64,000 nucleotides of DNA. It comes from DASWJZ01 sp963792885. GTDB taxonomy: Bacteria; Pseudomonadota; Alphaproteobacteria; Rhizobiales; Afifellaceae. This document shows, piece after piece, positions 9,199 through 18,258 of this stretch. The notes beneath the pieces are model-generated. The model had not been told where the DNA came from and did no database searches. It worked only from the letters and a program-made list of their open reading frames with translations. The position numbers and the translations under genes were made by a program. How positions within the stretch are numbered: the stretch's first letter is position 1; each line of letters begins with the position of its first letter. The stretch covers positions 310,001 to 374,000 of the forward strand of contig CAWBXX010000001.1 in assembly GCA_963792885.1 (NCBI GenBank), written 5' to 3'.

Positions 9199-10728
9199 TC
9201 AGGCGAAGTTCTTCGCGAAGGTCTCGAGGATCGACTTCAGCTTGGCCTGAAGCTCCTCGCTCAGCTCGCCCTTGTCGCGGATCTGGTCGAGAACGTCCTT
9301 GTGCTCGGTCCGCATCAACGCGAGGAGCGCGGTCTCGAACTCGCGCACCTTCGCAAGCGGCAGCGGGTCCAGGAGACCAGAAGTGCCGGCGGAGATCACC
9401 ACCACCTGCTCCTCGACCTTGAGCGGCGAGAACTGGGGTTGCTTCAGAAGCTCCGTCAGCCGCGCGCCGCGGTTCAGGAGCCGTTGCGTCGCTTGGTCGA
9501 GGTCGGAGCCGAACTGCGCGAAGGCGGCCATCTCGCGATACTGCGCAAGCTCGCCCTTGATGCGGCCTGCGACCTGCTTCATCGCCTTGATCTGTGCCGC
9601 GGAGCCGACGCGCGACACCGAGAGGCCGACGTTCACCGCCGGGCGGATGCCCTGGTAGAAGAGATCCGTCTCCAGGAAGATCTGGCCGTCCGTGATGGAG
9701 ATGACGTTGGTCGGGATATAGGCCGACACGTCGTTCGCCTGCGTCTCGATCACCGGCAGCGCGGTCAGCGAGCCGGCGCCGTTGTCGTCGTTCATCTTCG
9801 CGGCGCGCTCGAGCAGGCGCGAATGGAGATAGAAGACGTCGCCCGGATAGGCTTCGCGTCCCGGCGGACGGCGAAGAAGCAGCGACATCTGGCGGTAGGC
9901 GACGGCCTGTTTGGAGAGGTCGTCATAGGCGATCACGGCATGCATGCCATTGTCACGGAAATACTCGCCCATGGCGCAACCGGAGAACGGCGCCAGGAAC
10001 TGCAACGGTGCAGGCTCGGAGGCGGTCGCCGCGACGATGATCGAGTAGTCGAGCGCGCCGCGGTCTTCGAGCGTCTTGGCGAACTGCACAACGGTCGAGC
10101 GCTTCTGTCCGACGGCGACGTAGATGCAGTAGAGCTTCTTCTTCTCGTCACCGGCGTCGAAGGCCGGCTTCTGGTTCAGGATCGTGTCGAGGATGATCGC
10201 GGACTTGCCGGTCTGACGATCGCCGATGATGAGCTCGCGCTGGCCGCGACCGATCGGGATCAGCGCGTCGATGGCTTTCAGGCCCGTCGCCATCGGCTCG
10301 TGCACCGACTTGCGCGGGATGATGCCGGGCGCCTTCACGTCGACGCGGCGCTTCTCGGTCGACTCGATCGGGCCTTTGCCGTCGATCGGGTTGCCGAGCC
10401 CGTCGACCACGCGGCCGAGCAGCCCCATGCCGACCGGCACCTCGACGATGGCGCCGGTGCGCTTGACGGTGTCGCCTTCCTTAATCTCGCGGTCGGAGCC
10501 GAAGATGACGATGCCGACATTGTCGAGCTCGAGATTTAGCGCCATGCCGCGGACACCGTTCTCGAAGGCGACCATCTCGCCGGCCTGCACGTTATCGAGG
10601 CCGTAGACGCGGGCGATGCCGTCGCCCACGGACAGGACCTGCCCGACCTCCGAGACTTCCGCTTCCTTGCCGAAATTCTTGATCTGCTCGCGCAGGATCG
10701 AGGAGATTTCCGCGGCCCGAATATCCAT
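9199..10728 (-). CDS. atpA: ATP synthase F1 subunit alpha
   Basis: The 509-aa protein carries the P-loop GDRQTGKS at residues 169-176, the VGDGIARVYGL N-terminal domain and the C-terminal helical domain. It forms the non-catalytic nucleotide sites of F1. Its ATG overlaps the last base of the atpH stop (TGATG), so translation of the two is coupled. The length is typical of the family. Confidence 0.98.
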   Translation of the reverse strand: MDIRAAEISSILREQIKNFGKEAEVSEVGQVLSVGDGIARVYGLDNVQAGEMVAFENGVRGMALNLELDNVGIVIFGSDREIKEGDTVKRTGAIVEVPVGMGLLGRVVDGLGNPIDGKGPIESTEKRRVDVKAPGIIPRKSVHEPMATGLKAIDALIPIGRGQRELIIGDRQTGKSAIILDTILNQKPAFDAGDEKKKLYCIYVAVGQKRSTVVQFAKTLEDRGALDYSIIVAATASEPAPLQFLAPFSGCAMGEYFRDNGMHAVIAYDDLSKQAVAYRQMSLLLRRPPGREAYPGDVFYLHSRLLERAAKMNDDNGAGSLTALPVIETQANDVSAYIPTNVISITDGQIFLETDLFYQGIRPAVNVGLSVSRVGSAAQIKAMKQVAGRIKGELAQYREMAAFAQFGSDLDQATQRLLNRGARLTELLKQPQFSPLKVEEQVVVISAGTSGLLDPLPLAKVREFETALLALMRTEHKDVLDQIRDKGELSEELQAKLKSILETFAKNFA

Positions 10729-11288
10729 CAGCCGACCTCTTTGAGCTGCGTTCTGACGTTCATCAATCTGGTGCGAAGCGACGTGTCGATCATGCGGGAG
10801 CCTACCTTGACGACAAGGCCGCCAAGGAGCGCCGGATTGACACGCGCGTGAAGCGTCACGTCCTTGCCCAGCTTCTCTTTCAGCGCCTCTTTCAAGGCGG
10901 CAACATGCGCGTCGCTCAATGCGTGCGCCGAGGTGACCTCGGCGGTGACTTCGCCGCGATAGCGTGCGGCCAGCTCGCGAAATCCGCGGATCATGCCCGG
11001 CAGCGCGAAAAGGCGCCGGTTGTGCGCGACGAGGCGAAGGAAGTTCTCGGTCAGCCCGCCGATCCCCGCCTTCTCGGCCACGGCACCGATAGCGCGCTGC
11101 TGATCCTCTGCGGAAAAGACCGGACTCTCCACCAGCCGCCTCAGATCGGCGCTCTCGTCGAGCATGTGAGAGAGGCTTTGAAGCTCACCTTCGATCCGGT
11201 CGACGGAAGATTCTTCGCGGGCGAGATCGAAAAAGGCAGAGGCGTATCGCTCGGCAACGCCGGAAACGGAGGAGGCTCGATCCGTCAC
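10728..11288 (-). CDS. atpH: ATP synthase F1 subunit delta
   Basis: The 186-aa protein has the N-terminal helical bundle (ERYASAFFDLAREE) and the conserved C-terminal HARVNPALLGGLVVKVGSRMIDTSLRTRL, which define the delta (OSCP) stator subunit linking F1 to the F0 b-subunits. It is the first gene of the operon. The F0 genes are absent here, which is normal in alphaproteobacteria where F0 and F1 are separate operons. I could not find a convincing promoter upstream. Confidence 0.96.
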   Translation of the reverse strand: MTDRASSVSGVAERYASAFFDLAREESSVDRIEGELQSLSHMLDESADLRRLVESPVFSAEDQQRAIGAVAEKAGIGGLTENFLRLVAHNRRLFALPGMIRGFRELAARYRGEVTAEVTSAHALSDAHVAALKEALKEKLGKDVTLHARVNPALLGGLVVKVGSRMIDTSLRTRLMNVRTQLKEVG

Positions 11289-11562
11289 GCGGGTCTCTCT
11301 TCCTTGTCAAACGGCCCGACGGCGACGGGCAAGCTCTGGGCAAAGGCACGGGGGGCGCGGTCCGGCGCCCCCCGAGCCACGCGCGGGGTCGTCTAGCATG
11401 GGGTTTTTGGCGGCGCAACACGGCCTGACAAGCCCGGTTTGGGGCTTTGACAAACCCGCTCCGTCGCCGGCCACAACGACCGCGACGCCGCGCCCGCTTG
11501 ACCGCATCGTGCTAAGCGCCGCTGCTGTCCTTGTCGTTGCCTGCCACCACGGAGAGAAGATC

Positions 11563-11934
11563 ATGCCCAGTCCGATCCCAACGATCGCAGTCGCCATCGT
11601 CGCGAGCCTCGGCCTGATCGGCAACGCGCTCGCGCACGCGCACCTGAAAGCGGCCATGCCGCCGGTGAAAGGCACGGTCGCGGCGTCTCCTTCCGAACTC
11701 GACCTTACGTTCACGGAGGGCGTCGACCTCGCGTTTACCGGCGTCGCGGTTGCAGGGCCAGGCAAAGAGACGGTCGAAACGGGCGAGGCAAAGCTCAAAT
11801 CCGGAGACGACACAACGCTCATCGTACCGCTCATCGCGCCCCTCTCGGCCGGGACCTACACCGTCACCTGGCATGCCTTGTCAAAAGACGGGCACAAGAC
11901 GAACGGCAGCTATACTTTTATCATCAAGCCCTGA
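11563..11934 (+). CDS. copC: CopC-like periplasmic copper-binding protein
   Basis: I chose the ATG at 11563 because it is preceded by GGAGAG and followed by a signal peptide ending ALAHA; a longer frame from 11398 is open but unlikely. The 123-aa product has the CopC fold signature: HAHLKAAMPP at the mature N-terminus, ASPSELDLTFTEGV in the middle and WHALSKDGHKTNGSYTF at the end. The N-terminal His and the DGH segment are the copper(II) ligand regions of CopC. The stop overlaps the copD start by one base. Confidence 0.88.
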   Translation: MPSPIPTIAVAIVASLGLIGNALAHAHLKAAMPPVKGTVAASPSELDLTFTEGVDLAFTGVAVAGPGKETVETGEAKLKSGDDTTLIVPLIAPLSAGTYTVTWHALSKDGHKTNGSYTFIIKP

Positions 11935-12815
11935 TGACTCCCGACGCCGCTCTCGTCGTTTGCCGTTTCTTCAACGACGCGTCGGCGATGCTCCTCTGGG
12001 GAACTTACGCTTACCTCGCGACGCTGGCCCCCAGAGACCTGGCGCTTGGGATCGGACGGTCCCTTCGGTCGTTCCGCGTCGTCATGGTCGCCGTCGCGGT
12101 CGCGACGACGGCGATGGCGCTTCCGCTTGAGGCCGCTGCGATCGGCGACGGCTGGCGCCACGCGGTCGATCCAGCGACGATCACCGCGGTGCTGTTCGAG
12201 ACGAGCGTTGGGCGAGCTTGGCAGGCGCGGGCGGCTGCAACATTGCTTCTGGCTTTGTCGCTCGCCGCTCCCTTCCCCGGTTTTCGGGCGACGGCCCTCA
12301 GCGCGGGACTGTGCCTCGCAAGCCTGGCCGCGACCGGGCACGCGGCGATGCGCGAGGGATGGCTCGGCCTTTCGCAACGCGTCAACGACGCCACGCATCT
12401 CCTATCGGGCGGCGCCTGGCTTGGGGCGCTCGTGCCGCTGCTTCTTATTCTTCGGGCGGGCGACGACCCAAACCACCGGACGGATGCGACCTTAGCGCTC
12501 CACCGGTTTTCCACCGCCGGCCATTTTGCCGTCGCGCTTGTCGTCGCGACGGGGATCGTCAACACCGCCCTCGTGCTCGGCCGTTGGCCGACGGACTGGT
12601 CATCGACCTATCAGGCGATGCTCGCGGCAAAGATCGCTGTTGTTCTGGCGATGATCGTTTTGGCGACGGTCAATCGCTACATCCTTGTCCCAGAGATCGC
12701 AGGCGGGCGGGCAGATGCGGTGCGGGCCATCCGCCTCGGAGCCGCGGCAGAAATCGCTCTTGGGCTGTCTGCCATCGGCCTTGTCTCGGTGTTCGGCACG
12801 CTTGAGCCGGCATAG
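11934..12815 (+). CDS. copD: CopD-family copper resistance membrane protein
   Basis: The 293-aa protein is highly hydrophobic with about eight predicted membrane segments. It shows CopD-type features, including LSQRVNDATHLLSGGAWLGALVPL, FSTAGHFAVALVVATGIVNT and YQAMLAAKIAVVLAMI. CopD is thought to work with CopC in copper uptake across the inner membrane. The ATG overlaps the copC stop by one base (TGATG), so the pair is translationally coupled. Confidence 0.88.
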   Translation: MTPDAALVVCRFFNDASAMLLWGTYAYLATLAPRDLALGIGRSLRSFRVVMVAVAVATTAMALPLEAAAIGDGWRHAVDPATITAVLFETSVGRAWQARAAATLLLALSLAAPFPGFRATALSAGLCLASLAATGHAAMREGWLGLSQRVNDATHLLSGGAWLGALVPLLLILRAGDDPNHRTDATLALHRFSTAGHFAVALVVATGIVNTALVLGRWPTDWSSTYQAMLAAKIAVVLAMIVLATVNRYILVPEIAGGRADAVRAIRLGAAAEIALGLSAIGLVSVFGTLEPA

Positions 12816-12991
12816 GCGCAAGGACGACGTTCGGCCGGTCCACAAGTTTCAAAGCCGTCTAACATATTGATCTGTCGAATATTTCTCCGTGAAACCAATG
12901 GAACGACGTCGAGGCGAGCACGTTGGTCGGGCATGTGGGGCTGACCTCTGAGTCGGAGAGTCCGGCCGCGGTCGACAGACAGGAGAATCTA

Positions 12992-13411
12992 ATGAAGAAA
13001 GCGCTTGGCGCGGGCGTCGCCTGCATCGTTCTTGCTACGAGCAGCATCGTCACCCCGGCGGTCGCCGACTCGCATAACTACCGTCAGCAGGAGCGGGTGA
13101 TGGGCAATTACTGCGACCGTCATCCAGGCGACCACGATTGCTGGGACTGGAACCACCACCGTGACCACTGGAACGAGTCCCGCTATCACGATTGGTATGG
13201 GCGCCACCGCCATGACTTCGGTCCTGCGGACGCGGCGGCGGCAGTTTTCGGCTTTGTAGCCGGGGCCGCTGCCGGGGCGATCAGCGGCGGCATGAACGGC
13301 GCGACCACCGGGTCACATCGCGCGGCCTGTGACGCGCGCTACCGCTCCTACGATTGGCGCACCGATACCTTCATGGGGTACGACGGCCAGCGTCATTACT
13401 GCCGGCTGTAG
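12992..13411 (+). CDS. BA14K-family exported protein
   Basis: I chose the ATG at 12992 because AGGAGA precedes it and a signal peptide (MKKALGAGVACIVLATSSIV...) follows. The 139-aa product is rich in His, Trp, Asp and Tyr, then has a Gly/Ala-rich hydrophobic segment (AAAVFGFVAGAAAGAISGG). It ends with the BA14K signature CDARYRSYDWRTDTFMGYDG followed by RHYC. BA14K of Brucella is an immunoreactive envelope protein with lectin-like properties; function in free-living relatives is unclear. Confidence 0.85.
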   Translation: MKKALGAGVACIVLATSSIVTPAVADSHNYRQQERVMGNYCDRHPGDHDCWDWNHHRDHWNESRYHDWYGRHRHDFGPADAAAAVFGFVAGAAAGAISGGMNGATTGSHRAACDARYRSYDWRTDTFMGYDGQRHYCRL

Positions 13412-13432
13412 ACGCGAGCCACGGTTGGCAGG

Positions 13433-13459
13433 AAGAGCCGGTCCGCCGGGCCGGCTCTT
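13433..13459 (+). terminator. Intrinsic terminator after the BA14K gene
   Basis: A 9-base stem aagagccgg / ccggctctt (13433-13441 and 13451-13459) with a 9-base loop is followed by TCGTT. It lies between the + strand BA14K gene and the - strand priA gene, which converge here. Confidence 0.75.
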
Positions 13460-13462
13460 TCG

Positions 13463-15619
13463 TTACAGGAAGCTCATCGGGTCGATGTCGATCGCGACCT
13501 TGATCGAGCCGCGGGCCTTCGGCGCACGCTGAAGCCATGTGCGCAGCCAATCGTGCAAGCGGCTCACCTTGTCGGACTGCGCCAGCAACCGGAAACGGTG
13601 GCGGCCGCGGAGCACCGCGAAGGGCGCCTCGGCGGGGCCCCACAGCCTGACCCCCTCCTCCATCGGTGCAGCCATCGCCATTGCGCGCGCGTGCGCCTCG
13701 GCCGTCGGACGGTCGGCGGCGGAGACGATGATCGATGCGAGTCGGCCGAAGGGCGGCAGATGGCCGCGCCGCCGGTTCTCGATCTCACTCGCGTAGAACG
13801 CCTCGCGGTCGCCCGAGACGAGCGCTTGGACCACCGGATGGTCGGGCGAATAGGTCTGGATCAGGCCGCGGCTTTCCTGGCCGACGCGTCCCGCCCTGCC
13901 GGTCACCTGCGTCAGGAGCTGCCAGGTGCGCTCCGCCGCACGCGGATCGCCGTGGGACAGGCCGAGATCGGCGTCGACCACGCCGACCAGCGACAGGCCG
14001 GGGAAATTGTGGCCCTTGGCGACGAGCTGCGTTCCGACGACGATGTCGACCTCGCCGCGTTCGATGGCGCCGAGCTCCGCGCGCACACGCTCCCAGCCGC
14101 CGAGCATGTCGCTCGACATGACGAGCGTGCGCGCGTTGGGGAAACGCTCTAGCACCTCCTCCTGCAGGCGCTCCACCCCCGGGCCGATGGCGACGAGGCT
14201 CTCTTCAGAGCCGCAATTCGGGCAGGTCTCGGGCCGCCTCTCCTCGTGGCCGCAATGGTGGCAGACGAGGAGCTTGCGGAAGCGGTGCTCGACTAGCCAG
14301 GTCGAGCAGTTCGGGCAGGCGAAGCGATGCCCGCAGGTGCGGCAGAGCGTCAGCGGCGCGTAGCCGCGGCGGTTCAGGAAGAGCAGCGCCTGTTCGTGTT
14401 TTTCAATTGTCTCGGTGACCGCCGCCACCAGCGGCGGCGAGAGCCAGCGCCCGCGCTCCGGCGGATGACGCTTCAGGTCGATCGCGGCGACATCCGGCGC
14501 GATCGCCACGCCGAAGCGTGCCGGGAGCCGCAAATGCTGGTAGCGACTGCGGTCGGCGTTGACGCGGCTCTCGACGGAAGGCGTTGCAGAGGACAGCACG
14601 ACGGGGAAGTCGGAGAGATTGCCGCGCACGACCGCCATGTCGCGTGCGTGGTAGGTGACCCCCTCTTCCTGTTTGTAGGCCTGGTCGTGCTCCTCATCGA
14701 CGACGATCAGCCCGAGATTCGGAAATGGCAGGAAAAGCGCCGAGCGAGCGCCGACCAGCGCCCGCACCTCGCCACGCGCGACCGCGCGCCAAACGCGCGT
14801 GCGCGTCTTCGACCCGACCTCCGAATGCCATTCCGCCGGCCGCGAACCGAAGCGCGCGGCGAAGCGGTCGAGGAAGGCGCCGGTCAACGCGATCTCGGGC
14901 AAAAGAATCAGCGCCTGCTTGCCGCTGCGGAGCGTCTCGGCGACGGCCTCGAAATAGACCTCCGTCTTGCCGGCACCCGTGACGCCGTCGAGGAGCGATA
15001 CGGAGAAGGCATCGCGCACGCTCTCACGCAGCGCGCTCGCCGCTGCTTCCTGCTCGGGGGAAAGCTCCGGGCGGGCATGGTCGGGATCGAGATCGGCGGC
15101 GATCGGGCGCGCCGGGATTGCGAGGCGCTCGAGCGTGCCACCGTCGAGGAGCCCATCGACGACGCCGGGCGATACACCGGCCGCGGCGGCCAACCCGGAC
15201 TTCGACCAGGCGAGCCCGTTGGCGGCGACATCGAGCACACGCCGCCGCTCTGCCGTCATGCTGGCGGGTGGCGCGCCGGAAAGCCTGACGCCCAGCATCG
15301 GCTTCTCCGGCTCGAACGCCTGCGGGGCGCGGAGCACCATGCGCAGCACCATGCCGCGTGGCGTCAACGTGTAGTCCGCCACCCAGTCGACGAAGCGAAT
15401 CAGCGCATCGGGGAGCGGCGGCGCGTCGTAGATGTGCTCAATCTCGCGCAGCTTCTTGGGCGACACATCGTCGGGCGCGGCCTTCCAGACGGCGCCCATC
15501 ACCAGCCGCGTCCCGAGCGGCACTGCGACGATCGTTCCGGGAACGAGATCGCGGTCGGAGGCGTAGGTATAAGGCCCGTCGACCGCGACCGGCACGAGCA
15601 CTGGGAGGAAGTGAGTCAC
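13463..15619 (-). CDS. priA: Primosomal protein N' (replication restart helicase)
   Basis: The 718-aa protein has an N-terminal 3'-DNA-end-binding domain (VLVPVAVDGPYTYA), a helicase P-loop GVTGAGKT, a DEEH box (VVDEEHDQAYKQEEG) and zinc-binding cysteines in LCRTCGHRFACPNCS and CHHCGHEERRPETCPNC. PriA recognises abandoned forks and reloads the replisome. I place the start at the GTG at 15619 (VTHFLPVLVPVAV) because longer in-frame extensions lack family sequence and run into the opposite-strand fsa gene. The ribosome binding site there is weak, so the exact start is uncertain by a few codons. Confidence 0.93.
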   Translation of the reverse strand: MTHFLPVLVPVAVDGPYTYASDRDLVPGTIVAVPLGTRLVMGAVWKAAPDDVSPKKLREIEHIYDAPPLPDALIRFVDWVADYTLTPRGMVLRMVLRAPQAFEPEKPMLGVRLSGAPPASMTAERRRVLDVAANGLAWSKSGLAAAAGVSPGVVDGLLDGGTLERLAIPARPIAADLDPDHARPELSPEQEAAASALRESVRDAFSVSLLDGVTGAGKTEVYFEAVAETLRSGKQALILLPEIALTGAFLDRFAARFGSRPAEWHSEVGSKTRTRVWRAVARGEVRALVGARSALFLPFPNLGLIVVDEEHDQAYKQEEGVTYHARDMAVVRGNLSDFPVVLSSATPSVESRVNADRSRYQHLRLPARFGVAIAPDVAAIDLKRHPPERGRWLSPPLVAAVTETIEKHEQALLFLNRRGYAPLTLCRTCGHRFACPNCSTWLVEHRFRKLLVCHHCGHEERRPETCPNCGSEESLVAIGPGVERLQEEVLERFPNARTLVMSSDMLGGWERVRAELGAIERGEVDIVVGTQLVAKGHNFPGLSLVGVVDADLGLSHGDPRAAERTWQLLTQVTGRAGRVGQESRGLIQTYSPDHPVVQALVSGDREAFYASEIENRRRGHLPPFGRLASIIVSAADRPTAEAHARAMAMAAPMEEGVRLWGPAEAPFAVLRGRHRFRLLAQSDKVSRLHDWLRTWLQRAPKARGSIKVAIDIDPMSFL

Positions 15620-15669
15620 AACCCGACCGTAGGGCGCTGCTGCAAATCCTCGACTTCGCCCGTTCCCGC

Positions 15670-15689
15670 CCCTTTCGCAAACGAAAGGG
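15670..15689. repeat. Small palindrome in the priA-fsa divergent region
   Basis: An 8-base stem ccctttcg / cgaaaggg with loop caaa lies between the divergent priA and fsa genes, followed by an imperfect ccctccc / ggggg pair. It resembles pieces of intergenic palindromes seen in Hyphomicrobiales and need not be regulatory. Confidence 0.4.
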
Positions 15690-15824
15690 TAACCCTCCCA
15701 TTCAAGGGGGAAGGGCTCTGGCGCAAAGACGGCAAAGGATCGGGCTGACGGAGGCGACTCATTTGAACTAGAAGGAACCCCGAACAATATCTCCCCGCAA
15801 CTTAGGACCAGCCCGGAACACACC

Positions 15825-16478
15825 ATGAAATTCTTCGTCGACACGGCGGACGTCGCCGAAATCCGCGATCTGAATGAAACCGGACTCCTCGACGGGGTCA
15901 CCACCAACCCCACGCTGATCGCCAAATCGGGGCGGCCGATGCTTCAGGTCATCGAGGAAATCTGCGGCATCGTCGAGGGCGAGGTCTCCGCCGAGGTCGC
16001 CGCCACCGATTTCGACGGGATGATGAAGGAAGGCACGAAGCTCGCCGCGATCGCGAGCAACATTGCCGTCAAAGTGCCGCTCACCTGGGACGGGCTCAAG
16101 GCCTGCCGCGCGCTGCGGCAGCTCGGGCACAAGGTCAACGTGACGCTCTGCTTCAGCCCCAACCAGGCGCTGCTCGCGGCGAAGGCCGGCGCGACATTCA
16201 TCTCGCCCTTCATCGGCCGGCTCGACGACATCAGCCTCGAGGGCATGGAACTGGTCGAGGACATCCGCACAATCTACGACAACTACGACTACGACACGCA
16301 GATCCTGGCGGCCTCGATCCGCTCGCCGAACCATGTGAAGCAGGCGGCGATGGCCGGTGCCGACGTCGCGACCGTGCCGGCAGCGGTCTTGAAGTCGCTT
16401 GTGAAGCATCCGCTGACCGACAAGGGGCTGGAAAGTTTTCTCGCGGATTGGAAGAAAACAGGTCAATCCATACTTTGA
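15825..16478 (+). CDS. fsa: Transaldolase-like fructose-6-phosphate aldolase
   Basis: The 217-aa protein is the short form of the transaldolase family. It has MKFFVDTADVAEI at the start, GVTTNPTLIAKSG at residues 24-36 and the Schiff-base lysine in VKVPLT (K83). The C-terminal half ends with GADVATVPAAVLKSLVKHPLTDKGL. It performs reversible aldol transfer in the pentose phosphate pathway or cleavage of fructose 6-phosphate; sequence alone does not settle which. It is divergent from priA. Confidence 0.92.
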   Translation: MKFFVDTADVAEIRDLNETGLLDGVTTNPTLIAKSGRPMLQVIEEICGIVEGEVSAEVAATDFDGMMKEGTKLAAIASNIAVKVPLTWDGLKACRALRQLGHKVNVTLCFSPNQALLAAKAGATFISPFIGRLDDISLEGMELVEDIRTIYDNYDYDTQILAASIRSPNHVKQAAMAGADVATVPAAVLKSLVKHPLTDKGLESFLADWKKTGQSIL

Positions 16479-16535
16479 GCCCGACGCGGCCGCGAAAGTA
16501 TCCTGCGCGCTCCTTAACCTTCTGGAGTTGCGCGC

Positions 16536-16772
16536 ATGAGCGTTCGGCGCGAAGCGCACACGCGATCCTTTGCGAAGGCAGTCACCTGGCGGCTCACCGG
16601 CAGCCTCGACACTTTCGTGCTTAGTTTCATCATCACCGGGAGCTTCAAGTTCGCAAGCGGCATCGCCGGGACGGAGCTGGTGACGAAGATCGTCCTCTAC
16701 TACTTCCACGAACGGGTCTGGGCGCTTGTTCCCTGGGGGCGGAACGGGGGCCCGAGCGCGGCGCGCGCATAA
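16536..16772 (+). CDS. DUF2061 small membrane protein
   Basis: The 78-aa product has RSFAKAVTWRLTGSLDTF, a hydrophobic stretch FVLSFIITG and the conserved KIVLYYFHERVWALVPWG, all features of the DUF2061 family of predicted inner-membrane proteins. Function is unknown. A GGAG sits upstream of the ATG. It lies 57 bases after fsa and 63 bases before xerC. Confidence 0.85.
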   Translation: MSVRREAHTRSFAKAVTWRLTGSLDTFVLSFIITGSFKFASGIAGTELVTKIVLYYFHERVWALVPWGRNGGPSAARA

Positions 16773-16835
16773 CCGGCAAAGCACCCGGGTGAAACCGTCA
16801 ACCTCTCGGGTCTATCCTCGCGCGTCGGAGATTCG

Positions 16836-17783
16836 ATGCCCGAGCAAGACCTCATCCTCGTCACTGCCGCGCCGGGGGTCAGGCAGGCGGCGCTCGACTG
16901 GGCGCAGCATCTCGGCCATGAGCGGCGGCTTTCCGCAAAGACGCTCGAAGCTTACGGCCGTGATCTCGAGCAGTTCCTCCGTTTCCTGACCGGGCATCTC
17001 GGGGAGCCGCCCTCACCCGCTGCCATCTCGGACCTCAGACCCGCCGACGTCCGCGCCTTTTTGGCGCATCGCCGCACCGAAGGCGCCGGCGCCCGGACGC
17101 TCGGGCGGCAGATCGCCGCGCTTCGCTCCTTCGCCCGCTTCTGCGAGCGGCGCGGCATCGCCGCGACCACGGCGTTTTCAAGCGTGCGGCCGCCGAAGCA
17201 GCCGAAAAGCCTGCCGAAGGCGCTTTCGATCGGCGATAGCGCCGCGTTGATCGAGACGTCGGAGGCTCTGACCGAAGAGCCGTGGATCGCCGCCAGGGAC
17301 GTGGCGGTGCTGATGCTTCTCTACGGCTGCGGCCTGCGGATCTCCGAGGCGCTGGGGATGACACGCGCGGAGGCACCGGTCGAGGATACAGAGTCGATTC
17401 GCGTCGTCGGCAAGGGCGGACGTGAGCGCATTGTGCCGGTGCTGCCTGCGGTGCGGCGCGCGATCGAGGACTATATCGGCCTCGTGCCCTTCGCTCCTGA
17501 GCCTGACGAGCCGCTTTTCCGCGGCGCGCGCGGCGGACCGCTATCGCCGCGCATCATCCAATTGGCGATCGCGCGGATTCGTGGCGCGCTCGGGCTTGAG
17601 ACCAGCGTCACGCCGCATGCGCTCCGCCACTCCTTCGCCACGCACCTCCTTGGGCGCGGCGGCGATCTGCGCACGATCCAGGAGCTTCTCGGCCACGCCA
17701 GCCTGTCGACCACGCAGATCTACACAAGCGTCGATACGGAGCGGCTTCTCGACGTCTACCGGAAGGCGCACCCAAGGGCCTGA
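16836..17783 (+). CDS. xerC: Tyrosine recombinase XerC
   Basis: The 315-aa protein has the N-terminal SAM-like core-binding domain (residues 13-120) and the catalytic domain with R168 (GCGLRISEAL), K193, H261-x-x-R264 (HALRHSFATHLL), H287 (LLGHASLSTTQ) and the nucleophile Y296. With XerD it resolves chromosome dimers at dif. All catalytic residues are present. A GGAG precedes the ATG. XerC is often near priA in this order, so this is probably the chromosomal copy and not a phage integrase. Confidence 0.95.
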   Translation: MPEQDLILVTAAPGVRQAALDWAQHLGHERRLSAKTLEAYGRDLEQFLRFLTGHLGEPPSPAAISDLRPADVRAFLAHRRTEGAGARTLGRQIAALRSFARFCERRGIAATTAFSSVRPPKQPKSLPKALSIGDSAALIETSEALTEEPWIAARDVAVLMLLYGCGLRISEALGMTRAEAPVEDTESIRVVGKGGRERIVPVLPAVRRAIEDYIGLVPFAPEPDEPLFRGARGGPLSPRIIQLAIARIRGALGLETSVTPHALRHSFATHLLGRGGDLRTIQELLGHASLSTTQIYTSVDTERLLDVYRKAHPRA

Positions 17784-17888
17784 GCCGGCTAACGATCACC
17801 GTTCACCGCTTGTTGAACGGCGGCCGCTTTGCGGGAGGGCGGGAGCGCCGTAGGATTTCCTGTCTTCGAGCTCGATCAGGAGGTCTCG

Positions 17889-18134
17889 ATGCAGAAACTC
17901 CTCCCCAGCCTCACCGTGGCGGCGGCGTTCGCGTTTTTCGCGTCGGCGGGGCAAGCCTGCGAATTCCATGCTCAGCAAGTGTCTGCCAGCCTTCCGAGCG
18001 AGGAAGTCGTGGCGATGAGCAGCGTGAGTGATGCGACAACTCCCGTTGTCATCGCGACCGACCAGACGGCCGTCGCGACGACCACACCCGAGTGCCCCGC
18101 GGGCCAGACGAATTGCGTACCCGCGGATAAGTAG
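17889..18134 (+). CDS. Small exported protein of unknown function
   Basis: I chose the ATG at 17889 because CAGGAGG precedes it and a signal peptide (MQKLLPSLTVAAAFAFFASAG) follows. The 81-aa precursor gives a mature peptide of about 60 residues that is rich in Thr, Val, Ser and Ala. It carries cysteines at both ends (QACEF near the N-terminus, PECPAGQTNCVP near the C-terminus), so disulfides are possible. I do not recognise the family. A strong terminator follows, so it is a stand-alone transcription unit. Confidence 0.65.
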   Translation: MQKLLPSLTVAAAFAFFASAGQACEFHAQQVSASLPSEEVVAMSSVSDATTPVVIATDQTAVATTTPECPAGQTNCVPADK

Positions 18135-18161
18135 TTTCTCCTCCGTGTCCTGGTGCTAGGG

Positions 18162-18189
18162 CGAACGCCGGCTTTCGGGCCGGCGTTCG
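18162..18189 (+). terminator. Intrinsic terminator after the small exported protein
   Basis: An 11-base perfect stem cgaacgccggc / gccggcgttcg (18162-18172 and 18179-18189) with loop tttcgg is followed by TCTTTT on the + strand. Confidence 0.9.
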
Positions 18190-18258
18190 TCTTTTCCGGC
18201 ATCCGGCCTCGGCGCAATCGATGTGGACCGGCTTCAGCCTGCCCTTACGTGCCGCGCG

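Noticed and set aside
7142..9250. A 702-codon open frame on the + strand opposite atpD and atpG
   Set aside because: It mirrors GC-rich codon use of intact ATP synthase genes, has no family sequence and no ribosome binding site.
11391..11420. Possible atp operon promoter on the minus strand
   Set aside because: The best -35/-10 pair (TTGCGC, 16 bases, CTAGAC) is too weak to list.
14327..15748. A 473-codon open frame opposite priA
   Set aside because: Antisense shadow of priA in GC-rich DNA.
16836..17783. Possible phage or island integrase
   Set aside because: Sequence and context (near priA) fit housekeeping XerC, and no att sites or phage genes are near.
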